7,437 nt of DNA. It comes from Pseudomonadota bacterium. GTDB lineage: Bacteria > Pseudomonadota > Alphaproteobacteria > Rhodospirillales > Rhodospirillaceae. The stretch is from NCBI GenBank assembly GCA_023396465.1, contig JAEWWF010000126.1:1-7437 (forward strand), in the 5' to 3' direction. Shown here piece by piece: positions 1 through 5,214 of this stretch (positions are counted from its first letter, which is position 1; each line of letters begins with the position of its first letter). Position numbers and translations under genes: made by a program. The notes beneath the pieces are model-generated. The model saw nothing but the letters and a program-made list of their open reading frames with translations, was not told the DNA's origin and made no database searches.

Positions 1-420
1 GCGCTGTCCTACCCGCCCTACAACATCGAGAAGCTGTCAGAGGACGATTACCGCGTCACCATGGCGGTGGCCGGCTTCGCCGAGACCGATCTGGACGTCT
101 CGGTCCACGATAACACCCTGGTGATCACCGGCCGTATCGAGCGGGCGGAAAACGCCCCTGCGTCCGTCTCCGAAACTGGCGAGACACCGCAGCGGCGCTT
201 CCTCCACCGGGGCATCGCCACCCGTGCCTTTGATCGCCGGTTCGAGCTGGCCGATCACATCAAGGTGCGTGGCGCCCGGCTGGTGAATGGTCTGCTGCAC
301 GTCGAGCTTCAGCGCGAAATGCCGGAGGAGAAGAAACCCCGCCGCATCGCCATTCAGCGTGCCGAGGCTCGCGCCATCGAACACAAGCCGGCGCCGGGAG
401 CATCGTCGCAAGCGGCCTGA
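1..420 (+). CDS. ibpA: Small heat-shock protein, Hsp20/IbpA family (5' end outside window)
   Basis: The frame is open from base 1 to the TGA at 418-420, giving 139 residues; an in-frame ATG at 61 lies inside the domain and is not the true start. The protein is an ATP-independent holdase chaperone that binds unfolding proteins in the cytoplasm for later refolding by DnaK/ClpB. The visible part is nearly the whole alpha-crystallin domain: the IbpA-like opening YPPYNIEK (visible residues 4-11), the core MAVAGFAETDL (21-31), GIATRAFDRRF (71-81) and VRGARLVNGLL (89-99). The C-terminal I-x-I motif (IAI, about 116-118) that anchors oligomers follows KKPRR. Compared with E. coli IbpA as I remember it, there is an extra stretch of roughly ten residues before RRFLHRGIA. 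Probably 20-35 N-terminal residues are missing. It ends at a terminator shared with the convergent neighbour. The promoter, and any ROSE-type RNA thermometer, would be upstream of the window. Confidence 0.93.
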   Translation, partial: ALSYPPYNIEKLSEDDYRVTMAVAGFAETDLDVSVHDNTLVITGRIERAENAPASVSETGETPQRRFLHRGIATRAFDRRFELADHIKVRGARLVNGLLHVELQREMPEEKKPRRIAIQRAEARAIEHKPAPGASSQAA

Positions 421-441
421 GCCCGACCCGGCAACACAAAT

Positions 442-472
442 CCGGCGCGGGAGGCTCATCCTCCCGCGCCGG
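442..472. terminator. Bidirectional hairpin terminator between convergent genes
   Basis: A perfect 13-bp inverted repeat (442-454 with 460-472) encloses a 5-base loop. It is followed on + by TCGCGTTT, and read on - by ATTTGTGTT. It sits between the stop codons of the converging heat-shock gene (420) and hydroxybutyrate dehydrogenase gene (499), so it can end both transcripts. The T-runs are short on both sides. Confidence 0.75.
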
Positions 473-498
473 TCGCGTTTCCGACGGCCAAGCGACGG

Positions 499-1281
499 CT
501 ATTGCGCCGTCCAGCCGCCGTCCATGGGTAGAGCGGTGCCGGTGATGCCATCCGCCGCCTCGGAGCACAGGAAGGCGGCCAGCGCCCCCAGGTTCTCCGG
601 CATGACGAAGCGCTGCGACGGCTGTTTCTCGCTCAACAGGGCGCGCGCGCCCTCCTCCTCGCTGCCGCCGATGGCGGCGGCCCGCTTGTCGATCTGCGCC
701 TGCACCAGCGGCGTCCGCACCCAGCCGGGGCAAATGGCGTTGCAGGTGATACGGCGCTGGGCATTTTCCAGCGCCACCACCTTGGTCAGGCCAACGATGC
801 CATGCTTGGCCGCCACATAGGCCGATTTGTCGACGCTCGCCACCAGCCCATGGGCGGAGGCGATGTTGATGATACGGCCCCAATTGCGCGCCTGCATGCC
901 GGGCAGCGCGGCGCGGATGGTGTGGAAAGCGGCGCTCAGGTTGATGGCGATGATGGCATCCCACTTTTCCACCGGGAAGTCCTGGGTGGGCGCGGTGTGC
1001 TGGATGCCGGCATTGTTGACCAGGATGTCGACGCCGCCGAACTCGCGCTCGCTGTGCCGCACCAGAGCCACGGCGTCGTCGCTCTTGCCGAGGTCGGCGA
1101 ACTGGTAGCCGACGCGCACGCCGCATTCCTGCTCAAGGGCGGCACGGGTGGCTTCGATCTCCGCCGGATCGCCAAAGCCGTTGAGCACCACGTTGGCGCC
1201 CTGGCGGGCCAGGACTCGGGCGATGGCGAGGCCGATGCCGCTGGTGGAGCCGGTGATGACGGCCGTCTTTCCGTTCAACAC
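499..1281 (-). CDS. bdhA: D-3-hydroxybutyrate dehydrogenase (SDR family)
   Basis: This 260-residue classical short-chain dehydrogenase has the normal length for the family. It interconverts D-3-hydroxybutyrate and acetoacetate with NAD+, in polyhydroxybutyrate and ketone-body use in the cytoplasm. The cofactor motif TGSTSGIG is at 10-17 and NNAG at 89-92; the catalytic set is N114, S142, Y155 and K159. The substrate-pocket residues I associate with characterised bacterial D-3-hydroxybutyrate dehydrogenases are all in register: Q94, H144, K152, W187 and Q196. This makes the call specific rather than just 'SDR', and separates it from acetoacetyl-CoA reductase. The start is GTG at 1281, preceded by GGGAGG (1289-1294) with a 7-base spacer. 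It lies 26 bases downstream of the DUF1192 gene on the same strand, so the two are probably co-transcribed. The transcript ends at the hairpin at 442-472. Confidence 0.95.
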   Translation of the reverse strand: MLNGKTAVITGSTSGIGLAIARVLARQGANVVLNGFGDPAEIEATRAALEQECGVRVGYQFADLGKSDDAVALVRHSEREFGGVDILVNNAGIQHTAPTQDFPVEKWDAIIAINLSAAFHTIRAALPGMQARNWGRIINIASAHGLVASVDKSAYVAAKHGIVGLTKVVALENAQRRITCNAICPGWVRTPLVQAQIDKRAAAIGGSEEEGARALLSEKQPSQRFVMPENLGALAAFLCSEAADGITGTALPMDGGWTAQ

Positions 1282-1307
1282 GTCAGAACCTCCCTCTGTG
1301 ATGGCGA

Positions 1308-1499
1308 TTATTTCTTGCGGAAGAAGCTCTCGGCCCCTTCGCGGGCGATCTGCTTGCGGGCGATCACCTCATGCACACGGGCGATCTCGCCCTCCAGATC
1401 GCCGATATAGTCGCGCAGGCTTTCAATGGACATGATCTCCAGATCGCGCGGCGCGAGGATGGGCCGGCGCGGCTCCAACTCGTCGTCATTCAGTGCCAT
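1308..1499 (-). CDS. DUF1192-family small protein
   Basis: This is a 63-residue hydrophilic protein. ATG at 1499 is chosen over an upstream in-frame start at 1532 because GGGAGG (1504-1509) lies 4 bases before it and the family begins at this point. The N-terminal part is acidic and proline-containing (DDELEPRRPI). It is followed by a helical, coiled-coil-like segment with the family-typical pattern IMSIESLRDYIGDLEGEIAR, then a basic end (FFRKK). DUF1192 proteins are short, mostly alphaproteobacterial and of unknown function; I assign no activity. It is the first gene of a minus-strand pair with hydroxybutyrate dehydrogenase and is divergent from the quinone oxidoreductase gene. The stop is TAA. 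Confidence 0.85.
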   Translation of the reverse strand: MALNDDELEPRRPILAPRDLEIMSIESLRDYIGDLEGEIARVHEVIARKQIAREGAESFFRKK

Positions 1500-1604
1500 G
1501 GTGCCTCCCTCATGCGATTGGCGCTTGCACACCTGGGGTCCGAAACACTACCAGACAAGGCAGCCCGAAAGGGAACAAACCACACCACCGCGAAAGGAGA
1601 CACC
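1500..1604. promoter_or_regulatory. Divergent intergenic region, presumed two promoters
   Basis: These 105 bases separate the divergent starts at 1499 (-) and 1605 (+), so promoters for both directions should lie here. The sequence is locally less GC-rich (for example 1541-1600). On + a TTGCAC at 1525-1530 followed after 17 bases by CTACCA is a weak candidate -35/-10 pair. I see no convincing pair on -. A good ribosome binding site, AAGGAG at 1594-1599, sets the quinone oxidoreductase start. No operator-like palindrome is evident. Confidence 0.4.
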
Positions 1605-2624
1605 ATGGCCCCGACCATGCGTTGCGTGGAAATCCGCGAAGCCGGCGGCCCCGACGTGCTGGTGCCGGCCACCCGGCCGCTGCCGGCCCCGCGCGCCGGC
1701 GAGGTGCTGATCCGTGTCGCCGCCGCCGGTGTCAACCGGCCGGACGTTCTGCAACGCCAGGGTGTCTACCCGCCGCCGCCCGGCGCCTCCGACATCCCCG
1801 GCCTGGAGGTGGCCGGGGTGGTGGAGGCGGTCGGTGAAGGCGTGACCACCGTCGCCACCGGCGACAGGGTGTGCGCCCTGCTGTCCGGCGGCGGCTATGC
1901 CGAGTACGCCGTCACCGACGCCCGCCTGTGCCTGCCGGTCCCGCGCGACTTCGATGATATCCAGGCCGCCGCCCTGCCGGAGACCATATTCACCGTCTGG
2001 CACAATGTGTTCCAGCGCGGCGGCTTGCTGGCCGGCGAGACCTTCCTGGTTCACGGCGGCACCAGCGGTATCGGCACCACCGCCATTCAGCTGGCGAAAG
2101 CCTTCGGCGCCACCGTCTTCGCCACCGCCGGTTCGCCCGAGAAATGCCAGGCCTGCCGCGACCTCGGCGCCGACATCGCCATCGACTACCGCGCCGAGGA
2201 TTATGTCGAGGTGGTACGCCAGAAGACCGGCAAGGGCGTGGACGTCATCCTCGACATGGTGGGCGGAGACTACATCCAGCGCGACATGAAGGCCATGGCG
2301 CCGGGTGGGCGGCATGTGTCCATCGCCTTCCTGCAAGGCTCCAAGGTGCAGGTGGACCTGATGCCGATGATGCTGAAGCGCCTGACCTTCACCGGCTCCG
2401 TCCTGCGCTCGCGCAGCAACGACGACAAGGCCGCCATCGCCGCCGAATTGCGTGACACGGTTTGGCCGTTGTTCGATCAAGGGATCATCAAGCCGGTGAT
2501 CCACAAGGTATTTCCCCTTGCCGAAGCGGCGACGGCGCACCACCTGATGGAAAGTTCCGCCCACATCGGGAAGCTTGTGCTCGACCTCCGTCCGACGGAC
2601 CCGAAGGCCGTGTATGGCGTTTGA
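1605..2624 (+). CDS. NAD(P)H:quinone oxidoreductase, zinc-independent MDR family (PIG3 type)
   Basis: The protein has 339 residues, starting at ATG 1605 with AAGGAG 5 bases upstream; the open frame extends further 5' but without a ribosome binding site. It is a cytosolic medium-chain reductase expected to reduce quinones or other electrophilic carbonyls with NADPH. An N-terminal GroES-like domain (about 1-125) contains AAAGVNRPDVLQRQG (39-53) and IPGLEVAGVVEAVG (64-77). A Rossmann domain (about 126-270) has the nucleotide motif HGGTSGIG (150-157), preceded by PETIFTVWHNVF (125-136). The C-terminal segment returns to the first domain (HIGKLVLDL, 320-328). The cysteine and histidine ligands of zinc alcohol dehydrogenases are absent, which supports the quinone oxidoreductase branch. 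The physiological substrate cannot be read from sequence. Its neighbours are DUF1192 upstream (divergent) and a DUF1013 gene 70 bases downstream. Confidence 0.92.
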   Translation: MAPTMRCVEIREAGGPDVLVPATRPLPAPRAGEVLIRVAAAGVNRPDVLQRQGVYPPPPGASDIPGLEVAGVVEAVGEGVTTVATGDRVCALLSGGGYAEYAVTDARLCLPVPRDFDDIQAAALPETIFTVWHNVFQRGGLLAGETFLVHGGTSGIGTTAIQLAKAFGATVFATAGSPEKCQACRDLGADIAIDYRAEDYVEVVRQKTGKGVDVILDMVGGDYIQRDMKAMAPGGRHVSIAFLQGSKVQVDLMPMMLKRLTFTGSVLRSRSNDDKAAIAAELRDTVWPLFDQGIIKPVIHKVFPLAEAATAHHLMESSAHIGKLVLDLRPTDPKAVYGV

Positions 2625-2694
2625 TTCTCGCTGCGGAATACCGTAAAGGAACAGTCCGTTTTCAGTGACTCGGAACGATTCGGAAGGAAGATAC

Positions 2695-3381
2695 ATGGCG
2701 CTGCCTCTCATGCCGAAGGCAACGGCCGTCTGGCTGGTGGAAAACACGGCCCTCACGTTCGAGCAGATCGCCGAATTCTGCGGCATGCACGAGCTGGAGG
2801 TTCAGGCGATCGCCGACGGCGAGGTCGCGACCGGCATCGTCGGCGCCGATCCGGTGGACAATGGCCAGCTCACCCGCGATGAGATCGCGCGCGGCGAAAG
2901 CAACCAGAACTACAAGCTCCGCCTGAAGATCTCCGACATTCCGACGCCGCAGCAGCGCTCCAAGGGGGCCCGCTACACCCCGGTGTCCAAGCGCCACGAC
3001 CGGCCGGACGCCATCGCCTGGCTGCTGAAGCACCATCCGGAACTGTCGGATGCCCAGCTGTGCAAGCTGATCGGCACCACCAAGCCGACCATCAATGCCG
3101 TGCGCGACCGCACCCATTGGAACTCCGCCGCGATCAAGCCGCGCAATCCGGTGACGCTTGGCCTGTGTACCGAGGCCGATCTGGAGAAGGCGTTGATCCT
3201 GGCCGCCCCCCGCCGCCGGGCCATGCCGGTGCAGGAAACGCCGGAGCCGTCCTATGGCGAAAGCCATGAGTACAGCGCCGTGGATCCGGTGGTCCGCCCG
3301 GTGCCGGTGGACGAACCGACCATCGAGACCGTGTTCGGACGCCCGGCCCAGCAGACCGACCAGGATCCGGACGAAGGCTGA
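2695..3381 (+). CDS. trcR: DUF1013/TrcR-family cell-cycle transcriptional regulator
   Basis: This is a 228-residue cytoplasmic protein with two helix-turn-helix-like segments. The first is at about 20-43 (TFEQIAEFCGMHELEVQAIA) and the second at about 105-145 (LSDAQLCKLIGTTKPTINAV and flanks). Between them is a family-typical linker with NQNYKLRLKISDIPTPQQRS (71-89). The tail after about 175 is proline- and acid-rich and probably disordered. The family (DUF1013, also annotated TrcR) is restricted to Alphaproteobacteria and is annotated as a cell-cycle transcription regulator; its role here is inferred by homology. ATG 2695 is preferred, with AAGGAAG (2684-2690) just upstream. A GTG at 2665 would add ten residues but has no ribosome binding site. 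A TTGATT/TAAAGG pair (2621-2626, 2644-2649) with 17-base spacing is a weak own-promoter candidate overlapping the previous stop codon. Confidence 0.88.
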   Translation: MALPLMPKATAVWLVENTALTFEQIAEFCGMHELEVQAIADGEVATGIVGADPVDNGQLTRDEIARGESNQNYKLRLKISDIPTPQQRSKGARYTPVSKRHDRPDAIAWLLKHHPELSDAQLCKLIGTTKPTINAVRDRTHWNSAAIKPRNPVTLGLCTEADLEKALILAAPRRRAMPVQETPEPSYGESHEYSAVDPVVRPVPVDEPTIETVFGRPAQQTDQDPDEG

Positions 3382-3415
3382 CCACAACCCCGCCGGTCTC
3401 TTGGCCTCCACCACG

Positions 3416-3443
3416 AAGCCCCCGTTTGATCGCGGGGGCTTTT
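3416..3443 (+). terminator. Rho-independent terminator of the TrcR-family gene
   Basis: The stem AAGCCCCCG (3416-3424) pairs with CGGGGGCTT (3433-3441) around an 8-base loop. A T-run (3440-3443) follows on +. It lies 34 bases after the stop codon of the TrcR-family gene. Confidence 0.85.
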
Positions 3444-3467
3444 GTGCGTTGAGAGGCCCCCAAAGCG

Positions 3468-3500
3468 CAACACCCCCCGTCCCGAGGGCGGGGGGTGTTG
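3468..3500 (-). terminator. Hairpin, probable terminator of the PRC-barrel gene
   Basis: An 11-bp perfect stem (CAACACCCCCC at 3468-3478 with 3490-3500) can extend inward by several pairs (GTCCC/GAGGGC, one G-T). Read on - it is followed by CGCTTT, a poor T-run. It is 51 bases beyond the stop of the minus-strand PRC-barrel gene, just inside the plus-strand terminator at 3416-3443. A weaker imperfect hairpin lies at 3511-3531. Confidence 0.55.
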
Positions 3501-3551
3501 ATGCTCCTGCGGCCCCGCCATCGGGCGGGCCTCCAAGCTGGCACCGAAGCC

Positions 3552-4097
3552 TTACTCGGTGGTCATCGGTTGGCCGGCGGGCTGACCAGCGGGGGCGCCG
3601 GCCGGACTGTCGACAGCAGCCGGCTCCTCGGCCTCGTATTCGGGCAGTTCGGCAATCTGGTCATCGGTCATCGGCAGTCGAACGGCATCCCCATCCATCA
3701 TCTGGAGATCGTCGGCGCTGACCACATGGCGGCTCTTGCCCATGCCGAGGATGCCGCCGCGCTCGATCACGACCTGTGCCGACTGGCCGTCGGCACCGGG
3801 CAGAACCTCGGCGATCTCGCCGGCTTCCTCGCCGTCCTGGCTGTGGACCTTGGCGCCGACCAAGCCGTGAAGGGCGGCGGTATCCATGGTGTCGGCCGTC
3901 ATGGCACCCGGCGCGGCGGCGGTGGTATCAGAAGACGGAGTAGCCGCGTCGCCCATGCCCGGGCTGACGGCGGTGTCGTCGTTGGTGGTCATCGGCGGGC
4001 GGTCTTCCGTGGCACCCGGAGCGGTGTCCTGCGCGAGCGCCGGAGCGCCAAAAGCAACAGCGGCGATCACGGTGGCACTGGCGAGCATCCGTTTCAT
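3552..4097 (-). CDS. Exported PRC-barrel domain protein
   Basis: The protein has 181 residues, starting at ATG 4097 with AAGGAG (4105-4110) 7 bases upstream; a longer reading to 4136 has no such site. The N-terminus is a clear Sec signal peptide: MKR, a hydrophobic core to about residue 19, then ALA at 20-22, with cleavage likely before Q23. A low-complexity Thr/Ala/Pro/Asp linker runs to about 74. A single PRC-barrel-like beta domain follows at about 76-143 (LHGLVGAKVHSQDGEEAGEI, then SAQVVIERGGILGMGKSRHV). The C-terminus is acidic and ends in short PAGQP-type repeats (165-177). PRC barrels are small beta-barrel adaptor domains found in photosynthetic reaction-centre H subunits, RimM and many stress-related alphaproteobacterial proteins. 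Secreted forms like this have no established function, and a periplasmic location is inferred. The gene is monocistronic, with its own likely promoter region upstream (4098-4209). Confidence 0.87.
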   Translation of the reverse strand: MKRMLASATVIAAVAFGAPALAQDTAPGATEDRPPMTTNDDTAVSPGMGDAATPSSDTTAAAPGAMTADTMDTAALHGLVGAKVHSQDGEEAGEIAEVLPGADGQSAQVVIERGGILGMGKSRHVVSADDLQMMDGDAVRLPMTDDQIAELPEYEAEEPAAVDSPAGAPAGQPAGQPMTTE

Positions 4098-4209
4098 GGG
4101 TACGCTCCTTTCTGTCTGTTTCTTGACGGACCACACTTGGGTCTCTGGTCAACAAACGCGGATATGCAAGGGAGGTTGCGCATGCCCATAACCTGTCACT
4201 GAAAAGACA
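4098..4209 (-). promoter_or_regulatory. Presumed promoter region of the PRC-barrel gene
   Basis: This stretch lies between the terminator of the preceding minus-strand gene and the PRC-barrel start, so a promoter is expected here. Read on -, a TTGACC (plus positions 4148-4153) is a good -35 candidate, but the hexamer 17 bases further (CCGTCA) is a poor -10. I found no clear EcfG-type GGAAC/CGTT pair. Confidence 0.3.
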
Positions 4210-4244
4210 ACGGGCCGTTGAATGCTTCACATTCAACGGCCCGT
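4210..4244 (-). terminator. Strong hairpin terminator for the 57-residue gene
   Basis: A perfect 15-bp stem (4210-4224 with 4230-4244) has a 5-base loop. Read on - it is followed by TGTCTTTTC, a usable T-run; on + it is followed by GCTCGTCACG with no T-run. It therefore terminates leftward transcription coming from the small gene that ends at 4285. Confidence 0.75.
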
Positions 4245-4259
4245 GCTCGTCACGGAAGG

Positions 4260-4281
4260 TTCTATATTTAGAAATATATGG
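4260..4281. repeat. AT-rich inverted repeat
   Basis: Positions 4261-4280 are almost entirely A/T in a window that is otherwise strongly GC-rich. TATATTT (4263-4269) and AAATATA (4272-4278) form a 7-bp inverted repeat separated by two bases. It lies just after the stop codon of the small minus-strand gene and before its terminator. The gap is too short for a stable RNA hairpin; it could be a protein-binding site or chance. Confidence 0.4.
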
Positions 4282-4284
4282 AGG

Positions 4285-4458
4285 CTACGTGCGGCTCTCC
4301 ATGAGAATGTCGCTGGGCTTGGCGTATCCTTCGGAAACCGCGATCGCCGCCGCCTTCAAGGTGTAAAGTTCCAACCCTTCAAGACTGTCGGGGCGATCAA
4401 CCGTGCGCTCCAACTGCCCGATACGGGCGAGCAGGCGGGTGTAGTCACCGTGGGTCAT
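4285..4458 (-). CDS. Small hypothetical protein, 57 residues
   Basis: I do not recognise this protein. It is soluble, mixed-charge and probably helical: an N-terminal helix DYTRLLARIGQLERTV (5-20), a short linker around DRPDSLEG, a second helix around LYTLKAAAIAVSEGYA, and the tail KPSDILMESRT. There is no signal peptide, membrane helix or cysteine. Three things argue that it is a real gene. A near-perfect AGGAGG (4464-4469) lies 5 bases before ATG 4458; codons end mostly in G or C; and a dedicated terminator hairpin stands at 4210-4244. An in-frame upstream ATG at 4482 is less likely because it precedes the ribosome binding site. It appears to be a single-gene unit reading leftward. A TTGAGG/TCGATG pair with 17-base spacing about 60-90 bases upstream is a weak promoter candidate. 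Confidence 0.7.
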   Translation of the reverse strand: MTHGDYTRLLARIGQLERTVDRPDSLEGLELYTLKAAAIAVSEGYAKPSDILMESRT

Positions 4459-4868
4459 GGTTCCCTCCTGGGGTGCGATCAAATCCGGGGCGGACGACGC
4501 GCCATCGACAGCGCCGTGTTTTGTTCCTCAACGGCGGAGCCGGGGACGCTGTTGCATGACGGATCGGTAAGCTGTCACGGCCGGCGGACAGGCAAAAATA
4601 ACCCGGACGCCGCGCCGGCGGCGTCCGGGCTCAGGGTCAGGGAGGGGCCCCTCCGGGGGTAGAAGGGGCAGGAAGCATCCGGGCAGGGGTCGATCAGGAC
4701 ACTTCAGCCCCATTTACGCCGCCGGCGCCGGAGGGGTTCACCACTGCTGGCAATTTTCCGCCATGTCTTCCGGATCATCCGGCGGGGGCGGCAACGCCCG
4801 CTTGCCGGTGGCGTTCTCATGAAGGATCGCAGGGCCGCCACGGCCCGCCTGCCTTGACGGAGGATCCC
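4459..4868. other. About 410 bases without a convincing gene
   Basis: The left part (4459-4590) should hold the promoter of the 57-residue gene. The centre holds a minus-strand terminator (4592-4629) and a 14-bp perfect palindrome GGAGGGGCCCCTCC (4641-4654). The right part (4655-4868) should hold the promoter of the membrane-protein gene starting at 4869, but I see no good -35/-10 pair there. Open frames on either strand lack ribosome binding sites or start codons. An unrecognised small RNA on - is possible. Confidence 0.6.
4592..4629 (-). terminator. Orphan rho-independent terminator on the minus strand
   Basis: A 12-bp perfect stem (4602-4613 with 4618-4629) has a GCCG loop. Read on - it is followed directly by TTATTTTTG, the best T-run in the window. 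No identifiable minus-strand gene lies between it and 4868, so the transcript it ends is unknown: a small RNA, an antisense RNA to the membrane-protein gene, or an unrecognised small ORF. Confidence 0.8.
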
Positions 4869-5183
4869 ATGCGCCCCGATGAAAAAACCGCCGTGCGCAA
4901 ACCGAGGCGGATCATCTTCACCCTGTGGGTGGCGGTCGGCCTTGCCGGCGGCCTGTTCGTGCTGCTGGTGGCGCCGTTCACCGGCCGTTACAGCGGTCAC
5001 GAGGTTGCGGCGCTCGCCGCCCTCGGCACCGTGTTCTTCTTTGCCATCACCGCCCTTGGCTGGCTGGTCTATCTGACCATGAGCAAGCGGCGCGGTGGCC
5101 GCGCCATCGGCCCCGGCACCCAGGGCGCCACCGCCTCGCGGGAAGCGGGTGATCCGCCCGGCGCCCATCGCCGGCCGCGCTGA
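4869..5183 (+). CDS. Small inner-membrane protein with two transmembrane helices
   Basis: The protein has 104 residues. ATG 4869 is chosen because GGAGG (4859-4863) lies 5 bases upstream; a TTG at 4854 overlaps that site. A short basic N-terminus (KTAVRKPRR, 6-14) is followed by two hydrophobic helices at about 15-37 and 46-71. The loop between them is short and contains GRYSGHE. A basic SKRRGGR then leads into a Gly/Ala/Pro-rich tail. By the positive-inside rule both ends should be cytoplasmic, forming a helical hairpin. I recognise no family. It lies 31 bases upstream of the RibD-like gene on the same strand and may share its transcript, though that does not show a shared function. Confidence 0.75.
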   Translation: MRPDEKTAVRKPRRIIFTLWVAVGLAGGLFVLLVAPFTGRYSGHEVAALAALGTVFFFAITALGWLVYLTMSKRRGGRAIGPGTQGATASREAGDPPGAHRRPR

Positions 5184-5214
5184 CGCCTGCCCTTCACCAT
5201 CGGGAGAGCCGCCG

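Noticed and set aside
260..1126. 288-codon minus-strand frame overlapping the heat-shock and dehydrogenase genes
   Set aside because: It is extremely Arg/Ala/Gly-rich, crosses the terminator hairpin at 442-472 and is frame-shifted relative to the dehydrogenase.
1548..2786. 412-codon minus-strand open frame antisense to the quinone oxidoreductase gene
   Set aside because: Its composition (Gly/His/Gln/Val-rich) is typical of an antisense shadow in GC-rich DNA. It has no ribosome binding site and runs through two intergenic regions.
4098..4160. EcfG general-stress promoter upstream of the PRC-barrel gene
   Set aside because: I looked for GGAAC with CGTT 16-18 bases further on and found no matching pair.
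3495..4202. 235-codon plus-strand frame antisense to the PRC-barrel gene
   Set aside because: The minus strand shows a signal peptide, domain and ribosome site. This frame has none of these and starts inside a terminator hairpin.
4222..4662. 146-codon plus-strand frame
   Set aside because: Its start lies within the hairpin at 4210-4244, it covers the better-supported 57-residue gene in antisense, and it reads through the terminator at 4592-4629.
4655..4700. Signal recognition particle RNA core on +
   Set aside because: GGCAGGAAGCATCC resembles the SRP RNA apical loop only superficially; the conserved loop order and the flanking complementary stems are missing.
4528..4713. 61-codon minus-strand frame
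   Set aside because: It runs straight through the strong minus-strand terminator at 4592-4629 and has no ribosome binding site or domain.
4738..4908. Minus-strand frame ending in a protein-like tail (PPPPDDPEDMAENCQQW before TGA)
   Set aside because: The tail looks protein-like and lies just upstream of the orphan terminator. However, the frame has no ATG or GTG between the previous in-frame stop and this tail, only an internal TTG without a ribosome site.
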